A stretch of 64,000 bases of DNA from ChocPot-Mid sp043804925. Its GTDB lineage: Bacteria > Bacteroidota > Ignavibacteria > Kapaibacteriales > UBA2268. Shown piece by piece: positions 1 through 8,664 of this stretch. The stretch is taken from positions 87,099 through 151,098 of the forward strand of contig JAZDIP010000047.1 of NCBI GenBank assembly GCA_043804925.1, given 5' to 3'. The stretch's first letter is position 1. Each line of letters begins with the position of its first letter. Under the pieces are notes generated by a model that was given only the letters and a program-made list of their open reading frames with translations, did not search any database and was not told the origin of the DNA. The position numbers and the translations under genes are program-made.

Positions 1-984
1 GTGATTCAAGCAATACAAAGAACTGCATCAGACCATAGTGTCGAAAGCACGGTTTCTGTTGTCAATCTTGACAGCGACGAAATGAAGGGAAGAATTATAG
101 GTCGTGAAGGCAGAAACATTCGTGCTTTTGAATCTGCAACTGGGATAGACCTGATTATTGATGATACTCCCGAAGCGGTAGTAATTTCCGGTTTCGACCC
201 ATTCAGAAGAGAAGTTGCTAAGCGTGCATTGGAAAAGTTAATGGTTGATGGCAGAATTCATCCCGCCCGGATCGAAGAAGTCGTAGGAAAAACAACAAAG
301 GAACTTGAAACTGAAATAGTTCGAGATGGTGAAAACATTTTACTCGATTTGGGTATTCACAATGTTCATCCCGAACTATCCAAATTAGTAGGTAAAATGA
401 AATACCGTTCCAGTTACGGTCAAAACCTTTTAAACCATTCAATGGAAGTTTCTTATCTTGCCGGATTAATGGCATCAGAGCTTGGTTTGGATGCCATAAT
501 CGCAAAACGCGCCGGTATATTGCACGATATCGGAAAATGTTTGGATAAAAACACAGAAGGTCCTCATGCATTACTTGGTATGGAATTAGCTAAAAAGTTC
601 AAGGAAAATAAAATTGTTACCAATGCAATTGGAGCTCACCACGAGGATATAGAAATGGAAACTCCAATCGCCGTTTTGATACAAGCCGCCGATAGCATTA
701 GCGGAGCAAGACCGGGAGCGAGACGCGAATCTCTTGAAAATTACGTAAAGCGACTGGAAAAACTCGAAAACCTTGCTCAAAGTTTCAAAGGAGTAGCTAA
801 AACCTTTGCAATTCAGGCAGGCCGTGAAATTCGTGTTATCGTAGAACCTGACCATATTGATGATAATGGTGCAGATGCAATGGCAGCAGATATTGCAGAA
901 AGAATCGAACATGAACTCGAATACCCGGGGCAAATCAAGGTTACGATTATTCGTGAGAGAAGATCTGTTTCATTGGCGAAATAA
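1..984 (+). CDS. rny: Ribonuclease Y, 3' part (5' end outside window)
   Basis: Endoribonuclease that starts decay of mRNA at the inner membrane. The visible 327 residues hold a KH RNA-binding domain (GRIIGREGRNIR near residues 30-41) followed by an HD domain with the metal-binding His-Asp pair at residues 175-176 (ILHDIGK) and a later AHHED motif. Family members are about 500-530 residues, so roughly 190 N-terminal residues, normally a membrane anchor and a coiled coil, lie upstream of the window. The leading GTG is therefore probably an internal Val codon and not the start. The reading frame is open from base 1 to a TAA. Family assignment is secure. Confidence 0.95.
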   Translation: MIQAIQRTASDHSVESTVSVVNLDSDEMKGRIIGREGRNIRAFESATGIDLIIDDTPEAVVISGFDPFRREVAKRALEKLMVDGRIHPARIEEVVGKTTKELETEIVRDGENILLDLGIHNVHPELSKLVGKMKYRSSYGQNLLNHSMEVSYLAGLMASELGLDAIIAKRAGILHDIGKCLDKNTEGPHALLGMELAKKFKENKIVTNAIGAHHEDIEMETPIAVLIQAADSISGARPGARRESLENYVKRLEKLENLAQSFKGVAKTFAIQAGREIRVIVEPDHIDDNGADAMAADIAERIEHELEYPGQIKVTIIRERRSVSLAK

Positions 985-1051
985 CTTTTTGCTGTTAGCA
1001 TTAGAAGTTAGTTGGTCGAAGAAATCGGGAAGTTAAAAAATCATAAAAAAT

Positions 1052-1190
1052 GGGCTGTCTCAAAAGAGTCATTCTGAGCGGAACGTAGTGAAGCGAAGAA
1101 TCCAGAAACCGCATGAATACTGGATTCCTCACTTCGTTCGGAATGACGATTTGTCAATATTTTGACTTTTGAGACAGCCCCTTTTTCTTT
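1052..1190. terminator. Bidirectional hairpin terminator built from a dispersed palindromic repeat
   Basis: GGGCTGTCTCAAAA (1052-1065) is exactly complementary to TTTTGAGACAGCCC (1167-1180). An A-run lies before the left arm and a T-run after the right arm, so the hairpin could stop transcripts on either strand. It sits between two convergent genes (rny and the TPR protein), which fits. Between the arms a second imperfect dyad pairs about 1068-1105 with about 1119-1146. It is of the GTCATTCTGAGCG / GGAATGAC kind often seen as a dispersed intergenic repeat. The terminator role is inferred from structure and position. Confidence 0.6.
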
Positions 1191-1269
1191 CCTTAAAAGA
1201 TACTTGTCGAGGGAACTATGTACACTCCATTTTTCCAATTATGTTTTTGCAATAAAACGCAATATTGAA

Positions 1270-3231
1270 TTACTTCATATACGGCTTTAAAAATTCCAGC
1301 TTATTCGGAGCAATCTTCCTTCCGCGTTCAATTAACTTCTTTGCAAAAAAAGCCGCCGAATCAGGCCTGTTATAGACTAAAAGGTAATAATTCATCAAAT
1401 TCTCGTAAGCCGCATATCGCTTCGGCTCAATCTCTGCGGCTATCCTCAGCACGCTCACTCCCTGCCCGTAATACTTATTCTGAATAAAAGTACCTCCCCA
1501 ATTATTCATCAGATGATAAAGCTCATACAAATTCTTTTCTCCTTTATCAAGATTAAAAGAATATCTGACTAATGATAAGGCACTGTCAGAATTATACATA
1601 GCAAAATAAGCTACCGCAAGATTGTAAATAATATCCTGATTATCAGGCCATTTCTTCAAAGCTCTACTCAATATATTTACTTCATCTCCAAACCTGCCAA
1701 GATAATAGTAAGTATATCCAAGACCATTGTAGGTATCCATCCTGTTAGAATCCAAGTCAAGCGATTTCTCAAGCAACGGCAAAGCCATATCATGACGCGA
1801 CATATTTGTGTAAACAGCCGCAAGGCTCCTATAATAGGAAGCATGACCGGGACGCAGACTCATTGCCGTTTTAATATAGCTCTCAGCTTTATACAAGTAT
1901 TGAATGTTATTTGTCTTTTTAAAAAGATTATTTAAATATATCTGTCCTGATAAAAACTGAAAATTTGCACGTGTACCATCATCTTCAACTGCACTTTCAT
2001 AATAGTGTATAGCATCCTGATAATTCTGTTTTTCTTCCACAGTCAGATAAGCTAAAACCATTATTAAAACAACACTCAAAACGATAAAGATTTTCTCATT
2101 ATTTTCAATATAATTCTTCAGTAAATCAAAAATAATAATCAGCAATCCAAACATCGCCAGATATCCCCGGCATTCCAAATATTCATTCCATTCATGAGCA
2201 TTCAGCAATGCCATAAACATCCCGGGAACGATTATTACTAAAAACCATATCGCTCCAAAAAGAATCCTGTTATAATTATTTGTTTTAATTTTTATAAATG
2301 TAAAAATGAATATTAAAAGAATTGCAACACCAAGAGCAGTATTAAAAAGACTATAAGTTGGCAAAACCGATAAATGAGCAGGTATGACAAATTTTGCTAT
2401 AAATTCCGGTAGAACCCTTATGTTTTTTATTATAATATCGAATCCGCTTTCATATACAGGTTCACCGAGTTCAGCCATCGAGTGAAAAATAAACCATATT
2501 GCAATTCCCAAAAACCATGAAACTCCTGCTGTAATTGTAGTTTTATCTCTCAATCTGTTTTTTTCGATTACGAATATATAAGCTGCAAAAATCAGAGAAG
2601 CGAAAACTGCAGTTTCTTTTGAAAAAAGTGCCAACATAAAAGAAAGAAAATGAATAACCAGAAAATACCATTTCTGCTTTTTGATATACTGAACAAGAAA
2701 AATAAAAGACAGCAGAAAAAACATGGACAGCATCAAATCATTTCTTCCCACAATCCATGCAACAGCGTTTGTAAAAACCGGATGAACAGCATATATTAAT
2801 CCTCCAATCAATGGGAGGAATCTTTTATATCCGAGCAAGACAAGCAGAGAAAAAACCAAACAGGCATTAACTATGTGAATAATAATATTTGTTAAATGAT
2901 AGGAGGTCGGCTCCTGCTCGCTCATCTTGGCATTGAGCATTAAACTGATTGTTACCAATGGTCTGTAATAAGAGTTATACATATATGATTTAGAAAACTC
3001 CTGCTCCCAGTTCCCGATTTGATTTATTCGTTCATAATCTCTGTGAATGATTTCATGGTCATCACATTCAACCAAACCATAATTTATGACCGGATAGTAC
3101 AAAGCAAAACATGCAGTTATTATAATGATTACTGAAGCCCACCATGGAATATTAAGTGCCTTTTTTTTTACTGTCTTAACAGCAGTCTTCTTATCCGGAA
3201 CTATATTTTTAACAACTTTCTTTCCCATCAT
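1270..3231 (-). CDS. Polytopic membrane protein with C-terminal TPR repeats (GT-C/TMTC-like)
   Basis: Integral membrane protein of 653 residues. After a basic N-terminus there is a first membrane segment near residues 28-47, then an acidic loop containing ECDDHEI, about ten further hydrophobic segments up to residue 400, and four or five TPR units in the C-terminal 250 residues. This arrangement (Asp-Asp in the first outer loop, GT-C-like membrane fold, TPR tail) is that of TMTC-like or DUF1736-like putative glycosyltransferases that use polyprenyl-linked sugars. The substrate cannot be read from sequence. It is a single gene, convergent with rny and divergent from the next gene. Confidence 0.7.
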   Translation of the reverse strand: MMGKKVVKNIVPDKKTAVKTVKKKALNIPWWASVIIIITACFALYYPVINYGLVECDDHEIIHRDYERINQIGNWEQEFSKSYMYNSYYRPLVTISLMLNAKMSEQEPTSYHLTNIIIHIVNACLVFSLLVLLGYKRFLPLIGGLIYAVHPVFTNAVAWIVGRNDLMLSMFFLLSFIFLVQYIKKQKWYFLVIHFLSFMLALFSKETAVFASLIFAAYIFVIEKNRLRDKTTITAGVSWFLGIAIWFIFHSMAELGEPVYESGFDIIIKNIRVLPEFIAKFVIPAHLSVLPTYSLFNTALGVAILLIFIFTFIKIKTNNYNRILFGAIWFLVIIVPGMFMALLNAHEWNEYLECRGYLAMFGLLIIIFDLLKNYIENNEKIFIVLSVVLIMVLAYLTVEEKQNYQDAIHYYESAVEDDGTRANFQFLSGQIYLNNLFKKTNNIQYLYKAESYIKTAMSLRPGHASYYRSLAAVYTNMSRHDMALPLLEKSLDLDSNRMDTYNGLGYTYYYLGRFGDEVNILSRALKKWPDNQDIIYNLAVAYFAMYNSDSALSLVRYSFNLDKGEKNLYELYHLMNNWGGTFIQNKYYGQGVSVLRIAAEIEPKRYAAYENLMNYYLLVYNRPDSAAFFAKKLIERGRKIAPNKLEFLKPYMK

Positions 3232-3425
3232 CCACTAATTTTTTCAATAAAAGTAACTTTAATATTTCTAATTTAAGATAATTTCTTTATTTAATAATCT
3301 TTTAATCTTTTAATTCCATTTTTTGAATTAATTCGGAGAATTTAGAACCGGGGATTTATTTCGTTACAATAAAAAGCGTAAACCATAGTCAAAATAAAAA
3401 GTTCATTATTATAAAATAATACAAA
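3232..3425. other. Divergent intergenic region
   Basis: This 194-base AT-rich spacer separates two divergently transcribed genes and must hold promoters for both. I see no convincing TTTG/TANNTTTG pair, structured leader or small gene in it. Confidence 0.4.
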
Positions 3426-4694
3426 ATGAAACAGAGATTAAAAATATTATTTTTACTGTTTTTCTTTCTTGGCTTTTATCAGATACAAGCCCAAAGACCA
3501 CCTTGTTATCCGGATTACATATCTTTGTCTTATGCTGGCAAAATTCCTTCCCGCTTTCCATTATTAAAATTGGACATGCCTTATGAAACAATGCTTAATT
3601 ATATCTGGTGGAACGACTGGTGTCATAATTACGAAGATTTGGAAACCGGAAAGTATTTTGGAAAAAAGAATTTTGATGATGAATATAAGGAAATAATAAA
3701 AAGATTATATATTACTCAAGATTACAATCCTGTATTGTTCGTAGAGCATTTGTATTATGATGATACTTTAATGAAAACTTGTCCGTATTGCCTTGATTAT
3801 TATCTAATTGATAGATTTTACAGAATTGCTCCTGAACTGAAAATTCATTATGCATTAATTGAATCCGATATAATTGTGCGAATAAAAACTACCGGTATTA
3901 TTGAAAGAGATTATTTTGGTACAGAAGGTTATATAATCACATCAGAAGTACAAGATGTTATAAAAGGAAAAGTTATCCCGACCTGCAAAGATGTTTCAAT
4001 TCCTGAAACTCCTGACGAATACGTCAGACCTGCCCCTTGCTTTCAAATTAATGAACCGGGAAAATGCTTCCAATTTGTCTTCGACCATAAATTTTCTGAA
4101 GATGTTTATGAATTTGGAAATATTGGAAACGAGTATATTGTTTTTATTGACCTTATGCCATTTTATGCTGAAGCGAGAGGTTCACTTTGTACTGATTCTT
4201 TAAATAATTGTTATTATATTTCTAAAATAACTGAAGATCCATATTATTATTTATTTTATATTTTTCCGATAAAAAATGATAAAGTTTTTGACTATTGTAG
4301 TCCTCTACATTTCGGTGATAGTTTGACTTATAGCGAATGGCGTCAAAAATTACAGGAAAAAATTGACGAGATACTCAACAAAAACTATACTTCCGTTGAT
4401 GATGATTTGCCCAATACAAATGATGTATTTTCTGTTTATCCCAATCCCGCCGATGATTTTATCGAAATATCCTTTGGTTCACTCAACCGTAGGGTTAACC
4501 CTACGGTTAACGAACTATACGATATTCGCATTTACAACCTTCTCGGACTTAGTGTTTTCAACCTCACCCCAATAGTAGGGGCAAACGGCCTTTTGCCCGT
4601 ACATGTTGATGTTTCCAAATTTCCTGCCGGGATTTATTTCGTTGTCGTGGAATCAGCCGGAATAAGAAAAGCATGTCCTGTAATCATAAGATAA
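3426..4694 (+). CDS. Secreted protein of unknown function with T9SS sorting domain
   Basis: Protein of 422 residues. A Sec signal peptide is clear (KILFLLFFFLGFYQIQAQ, cleavage near residue 22). The middle part is rich in Tyr, Asp and Cys and matches no family I recognise. The last 80 residues are a type A T9SS sorting domain starting at VYPNPADDF and running through IYNLLG and PAGIYFV to a basic end. It should be exported through the outer membrane, then released or anchored to the surface. Two palindromic DNA elements lie in frame inside the sorting domain (listed separately). They add short peptides to loops of the domain. It stands alone, downstream of a divergent gene. Confidence 0.8.
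   Translation: MKQRLKILFLLFFFLGFYQIQAQRPPCYPDYISLSYAGKIPSRFPLLKLDMPYETMLNYIWWNDWCHNYEDLETGKYFGKKNFDDEYKEIIKRLYITQDYNPVLFVEHLYYDDTLMKTCPYCLDYYLIDRFYRIAPELKIHYALIESDIIVRIKTTGIIERDYFGTEGYIITSEVQDVIKGKVIPTCKDVSIPETPDEYVRPAPCFQINEPGKCFQFVFDHKFSEDVYEFGNIGNEYIVFIDLMPFYAEARGSLCTDSLNNCYYISKITEDPYYYLFYIFPIKNDKVFDYCSPLHFGDSLTYSEWRQKLQEKIDEILNKNYTSVDDDLPNTNDVFSVYPNPADDFIEISFGSLNRRVNPTVNELYDIRIYNLLGLSVFNLTPIVGANGLLPVHVDVSKFPAGIYFVVVESAGIRKACPVIIR
4485..4508. repeat. Perfect 24-bp palindrome inside a coding sequence
   Basis: The half-site AACCGTAGGGTT is followed directly by its exact reverse complement. The 24 bases are eight whole codons in the host gene's frame and encode NRRVNPTV just after the conserved start of the T9SS sorting domain. 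The peptide is not part of the usual domain pattern, so it looks like an in-frame insertion. Confidence 0.85.
4575..4602. repeat. Near-perfect 28-bp palindrome inside the same coding sequence
   Basis: GTAGGGGCAAACGG pairs with CCTTTTGCCCGTAC with 24 of 28 positions symmetric. It lies 66 bases after the first palindrome and encodes VGANGLLPV in frame, between two strands of the sorting domain. Its sequence is unrelated to the first element. Confidence 0.8.
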
Positions 4695-4702
4695 GCTCCA
4701 AC

Positions 4703-4730
4703 ATCTAAAATCTAAAATCTAAAATCTAAA
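4703..4730. repeat. Heptamer tandem repeat, ATCTAAA x4
   Basis: Four exact copies of ATCTAAA lie between the T9SS cargo gene and glyS. It is one of many period-7 tracts in the spacers of this window. Confidence 0.85.
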
Positions 4731-4793
4731 ATTAATTTGTTAATTTTATAATCTTTAAAATTACAGAATTAATAAAAGTATTAGGCAAATAAT

Positions 4794-6218
4794 ATGTACA
4801 ATTTAGATACGATAATATCATTGGCAAAAAGGCGGGGATTGGTTTTTCAGTCATCTGAAATCTATGGTGGCTTGAACGGTTGCTGGGACTTTGGTCCCTT
4901 AGGTGTTGAACTGTTGAAAAATATTAAGGAGGAGTGGTGGAAAGCAATGACCTACAGAGAAGATATTGAAGGTATTGATGCTTCAATCCTGATGCATCCC
5001 AAAACATGGGAGGCAAGCGGACATCTAACCCAATTTACTGACCCGATGATTGACAACAAACAAAGCAAATTAAGATACAGAGCTGATAATTTAATCGAAG
5101 AGTTTATTGACAAACTCCGCAAAAAGAAAAGAACAGACAAAGCTGATGAACTCGAAAAAAAGTTATCATTAGTTAGCGAACCCATAGATTACTACAATCT
5201 TATTATGGAATATGAAATTCCAGACCCTGTTTCGGGAAGCAAGGAATGGACAGAAGTTCGCCATTTCAATTTGATGTTCAAAACTTTCATTGGTCCCGTC
5301 GAAGATACCGGTGCAGTCGTTTATCTGCGTCCCGAATCAGCCCAGGGCATATATCTGAACTTCAAAAATGTCATGGACACTGCACGTCAAAAAGTACCAT
5401 TTGGTATAGCTCAAATTGGAAAAGCATTCAGAAATGAAATCAATACAAAAAACTTTTTATTCAGGACACGTGAGTTCGAGCAAATGGAAATGCAGTATTT
5501 CGTTAAGCCCGGAACCGAAATGGAATGGTACGATTACTGGAAACAACAGCGTTGGGACTGGTATATCAAAATGGGAATTGAGCCGGAGTCATTGAAGTTC
5601 AAAGCACACGAAAAGCTTGCACATTATGCAAACCGTGCTGATGATATTGAATATCTTTTCCCATTTGGCTGGGGAGAAATAGAGGGAATTCATTCCCGAA
5701 CAGATTTCGATTTGAGCCGTCATCAGGAATTTTCAGGCAAAAAGTTGGAATATGTAGATACTGTCAATCAGGAAAGATACACACCTTTTGTCGTGGAAAC
5801 ATCCGGTGGTGTAACCCGTTCGTTCATGGCATTCCTTTGCAGTGCATACAAAGAAGAAGAAGCTCCTGATGCAAACGGAAAAATGGAAATGCGTGCAATT
5901 TTGAGGTTTTCTAATAAGTTAGCACCAATCAAAGCGGCAATATTTCCTTTGGTCAACAAAGACGGGATGCCCGAAAAAGCGGATTTGATTTACAAAGATT
6001 TGCAAAAAAGATTTAAAGTAATGTATGATACTTCAGGAGCAATCGGCCGCAGGTACAGACGGCAAGACGAGATAGGAACACCATTCTGCATTACGGTTGA
6101 CGGTCAGACATTCGAAGATGATACCGTTACCATTAGAGAAAGAGATTCGATGGTTCAGGAAAGAATTTCATCCACAAAAGTTTCGGTATATATTAACGAA
6201 AAATTGATGAATGGTTGA
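4794..6218 (+). CDS. glyS: Glycyl-tRNA synthetase, single-chain class II type
   Basis: Attaches glycine to tRNA-Gly in the cytoplasm. The 474 residues have the length and motifs of the homodimeric enzyme used by bacteroidetes, mycoplasmas and eukaryotes, not the alpha2beta2 type: SSEIYGGLNGCWDFGPLG at residues 20-37 (motif 1 region), FRTREFEQMEMQYF (motif 2) and a late GGVTRS segment (motif 3 region), followed by an anticodon-binding domain. The start is the first ATG after an AT-rich leader. No operon partner is apparent. Two tRNA-Gly genes, its substrates, lie at about 24.4-24.6 kb. Confidence 0.95.
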   Translation: MYNLDTIISLAKRRGLVFQSSEIYGGLNGCWDFGPLGVELLKNIKEEWWKAMTYREDIEGIDASILMHPKTWEASGHLTQFTDPMIDNKQSKLRYRADNLIEEFIDKLRKKKRTDKADELEKKLSLVSEPIDYYNLIMEYEIPDPVSGSKEWTEVRHFNLMFKTFIGPVEDTGAVVYLRPESAQGIYLNFKNVMDTARQKVPFGIAQIGKAFRNEINTKNFLFRTREFEQMEMQYFVKPGTEMEWYDYWKQQRWDWYIKMGIEPESLKFKAHEKLAHYANRADDIEYLFPFGWGEIEGIHSRTDFDLSRHQEFSGKKLEYVDTVNQERYTPFVVETSGGVTRSFMAFLCSAYKEEEAPDANGKMEMRAILRFSNKLAPIKAAIFPLVNKDGMPEKADLIYKDLQKRFKVMYDTSGAIGRRYRRQDEIGTPFCITVDGQTFEDDTVTIRERDSMVQERISSTKVSVYINEKLMNG

Positions 6219-6223
6219 TTCTT

Positions 6224-6265
6224 GGGAAAAAGGAGATGGGAGAAAGGAAAAGGGAGAAAAAGATG
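6224..6265. repeat. Period-14 (2x7) purine repeat
   Basis: Three degenerate 14-base units beginning GGGARAAA directly follow glyS. The period is twice the seven-base period seen in other spacers. Confidence 0.6.
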
Positions 6266-6266
6266 T

Positions 6267-6288
6267 CCTGTTCTAACTAGGGTTGACA
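6267..6288. repeat. 22-base dispersed motif, copy A
   Basis: The stretch beginning CCTGTTCTAACTAGGG matches 18 of 22 bases of a stretch at 20279-20300 upstream of cydB. It may be a relic of a mobile-element end or a shared upstream site. The sequence does not decide. Confidence 0.4.
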
Positions 6289-6365
6289 AATAAAATTAAT
6301 TATATAATGCTACGTTTTTAGCATTTGATATATTGATTTATAAATATTAAAACAAGAGGTTTCTG

Positions 6366-6587
6366 ATGATTCAGACATATCAGGCATTAATAAATAAAGG
6401 AGGGTCGGTCCGACTGCTTCAGAATATCGAAGCAGATACTCCTAAAAGGGCATTATTATTAGTTTTTGACGAAGATGCAGAAGAGTCGTTTTATGAGAAA
6501 TCCTTGCCATATTTACTTAGTGAAAGTGTATTAGCTGAAGATTGGAACAAACCGGAGGAAGATGAAGCATGGGCTTATTTACAGTAG
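6366..6587 (+). CDS. Putative antitoxin of a MazF/PemK-type toxin pair
   Basis: A small acidic protein of 73 residues that I do not recognise by sequence. It has a hydrophobic strand (RALLLVFDED) and an acidic Trp-rich tail. The inference that it is an antitoxin rests on position: it comes first, is acidic, and its 3' end overlaps the toxin gene by 19 bases, with the toxin's GGAGG ribosome site inside it. An AAGAGG ribosome site lies seven bases before its own ATG. No DNA-binding fold is obvious, so it may not be a standard MazE or VapB antitoxin. Confidence 0.6.
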   Translation: MIQTYQALINKGGSVRLLQNIEADTPKRALLLVFDEDAEESFYEKSLPYLLSESVLAEDWNKPEEDEAWAYLQ

Positions 6588-6910
6588 GGGATATTGTAAT
6601 TATTCCTTTTCCATATTCGGACATGTCTAAATCGAAATTAAGACCTGCACTGATTGTAGGAGAAATTGATAAAAAAGATTACATTATGCTTCAAATTACA
6701 AGTAAAAGTTATGATGACAAGCAATCCATTATTATTTCAAAAAATGACTTATCCAGTGGCAATTTGAATTTTGATAGTTATGTGAAGTATTCTAAAATAT
6801 TTACCGGAAGTGATACACTGGTTGTTAAAGTTATTGGTACTTTAAGACCTAAAAAAGTCAATGAAATAATAAGTTTGTTGGTTGAACTTCTTGAAAGAAA
6901 TAAAAAATGA
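6569..6910 (+). CDS. MazF/PemK-family toxin (mRNA interferase-like)
   Basis: Predicted sequence-specific endoribonuclease of a type II toxin-antitoxin module. The 113 residues begin with the family pattern (GDIVIIPFPYSDMSKSKLRP at residues 7-26, where the Arg-Pro pair is typical), then a beta-rich SH3-like body and an amphipathic C-terminal helix (VNEIISLLVELLERN). ATG at 6569 is preceded by GGAGG at 6554-6558. It overlaps the putative antitoxin, so the two are probably translationally coupled. Target sequence and activity are unknown. Confidence 0.8.
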   Translation: MGLFTVGDIVIIPFPYSDMSKSKLRPALIVGEIDKKDYIMLQITSKSYDDKQSIIISKNDLSSGNLNFDSYVKYSKIFTGSDTLVVKVIGTLRPKKVNEIISLLVELLERNKK

Positions 6911-6997
6911 TTTATTTATATACCTATTTTTCAGATATTACTAAAAACTTTTAATTAATTTATTTAGAATACCAATAAGAATACAAAAATTAATATC

Positions 6998-8650
6998 ATG
7001 CACAAAAACAAGAAAAAATATTTATACCTGCTGATTGGAATTCCAATTGCCATGTTCCTGTTTGTCGGAGCAGTTGATTCGGTCTTTTTCAAAATAAATA
7101 AATCATTTGAAATTTTCGGTGAGCTTTTCAAGGAAATTTCCACCGGCTATGTAGAGGAAGTTGACCCCGAAGATTTGGTGCGGGATGCAATTGAAGGCAT
7201 GCTAAACAATCTTGACCCATATACTATCTACATGGATGAATCCGAAACTGATGATGTGGATATGATAACAACAGGCTCTTATAACGGTTTGGGATTTACC
7301 GTAGCCATTCGTGATGAGATGATGACGGTTACTGATGTTATGGATGATTTTCCTGCTCAAAAAAGCGGAATCAGGATTGGTGACAGGTTGTATAAAATTG
7401 ATACTACTGTTATTATTAATTCCAATGCAGGTGAATTGAGAAAATACACAAAGAAACCATCGGGTACAAAGATTGATATATGGGTACTGCGGGATGGTCT
7501 TGAAGACACTTTGCATCTGAATGTAACGATTGAAGAAATTAATATGAAAAACGTGAGTTACAGCAGCATTATTCGTGATTCAATCGGATATATTAAACTT
7601 GACAGATTTTCACGCTCTTCAACACAGGAAGTTACCGATGCTTTGAACAAACTAAAAAGAACAGGCAAACTCAATGGATTAATCCTTGATTTAAGGGATA
7701 ATCCCGGAGGTTTGCTCGAATCTGCCGTGGGCATTTGCGAACTTTTTGTACAACCTAAAAGTGTCATTGTTTCGACAAAGGGGAGAAATTCGCGAAATGA
7801 CAGGATTTACAAATCAAACCAAGCTCCTTTAGCACCTGATTTGCCTTTAGCCGTTTTAATCAACGGTTCGAGTGCAAGTGCCTCAGAAATTCTTGCCGGA
7901 GCTATTCAGGATTTGGACAGAGGAATAATTGTTGGTGAGAAATCCTATGGCAAAGGACTGGTGCAATCGGTTTATGATTTGCCATATAATGCAGCTTTGA
8001 AGATAACGACATCAAAGTATTATATCCCTTCGGGCAGAAGTATCCAAAAAATAAATTACAGCAGAAAAAAAGTTATGGGTGAAGATACTATAGAATTCTT
8101 TACCAAAAATGGCAGAAAAGTTGAAGAATTAAACGGTATAATGCCTGATTCCTCCGTAAAAATGAAAGCAGGAACATATTTTATTCAGGACTTAATTGCC
8201 AATGATTTGTTTTTCAATTTTGCGAACAGGTATGCTTCAAAAATCAAAGTTTTACCTAAAGATTTTGATATAAATCAAAAGATACTCGACGAATTTAATA
8301 AATTCGTTGACGAGCAGGAATACTTTTTCCAAACACGGATTGTAACGAGGATTGATGATTTAATGGAATTGATTGAAAAGGAAAAGTTAAACCACAGTCT
8401 AAAGGATAAATTAAAGAATATTCAAAAAGATGTCAAAGCCGAAGAGAAGGATTTAATGAATAAACAAAAAAGTGATGTATCAAAATTTTTAAAACTTGAA
8501 ATTTTGAGACGATTTAAAACACAACACGATATGATTACTTATAGTATTGAAGACGATGAATATATCAATACTGCAATTTCCTTGCTTTATCCGAAACAAT
8601 ACAGGAAGATTTTAGCTATTGAAGATACAAGCGGAACAAAAAGGAATTGA
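6998..8650 (+). CDS. C-terminal processing peptidase (S41, CtpA/Prc-like)
   Basis: Periplasmic serine protease that trims C-termini. The 550 residues contain an N-terminal signal anchor (residues 8-25), a PDZ domain (around residues 95-180, with GLGFTV), the S41 core with GLILDLRDNPGG, the catalytic Ser in SSASASE (about 291-295) and the catalytic Lys in GEKSYGKG (about 315-322). A charged helical tail follows. The tail is longer than in minimal CtpA and resembles FCB-group members. It is followed at 14 bases by a convergent gene, so it is probably monocistronic. Confidence 0.92.
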   Translation: MHKNKKKYLYLLIGIPIAMFLFVGAVDSVFFKINKSFEIFGELFKEISTGYVEEVDPEDLVRDAIEGMLNNLDPYTIYMDESETDDVDMITTGSYNGLGFTVAIRDEMMTVTDVMDDFPAQKSGIRIGDRLYKIDTTVIINSNAGELRKYTKKPSGTKIDIWVLRDGLEDTLHLNVTIEEINMKNVSYSSIIRDSIGYIKLDRFSRSSTQEVTDALNKLKRTGKLNGLILDLRDNPGGLLESAVGICELFVQPKSVIVSTKGRNSRNDRIYKSNQAPLAPDLPLAVLINGSSASASEILAGAIQDLDRGIIVGEKSYGKGLVQSVYDLPYNAALKITTSKYYIPSGRSIQKINYSRKKVMGEDTIEFFTKNGRKVEELNGIMPDSSVKMKAGTYFIQDLIANDLFFNFANRYASKIKVLPKDFDINQKILDEFNKFVDEQEYFFQTRIVTRIDDLMELIEKEKLNHSLKDKLKNIQKDVKAEEKDLMNKQKSDVSKFLKLEILRRFKTQHDMITYSIEDDEYINTAISLLYPKQYRKILAIEDTSGTKRN

Positions 8651-8664
8651 TATAAAGTTGCCTT

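Noticed and set aside
1041..1238. A minus-strand open frame of 65 codons with an HSERSEES-like peptide
   Set aside because: It is the translation of the dispersed hairpin repeat between convergent genes. This peptide pattern is a well-known artefact of that repeat.
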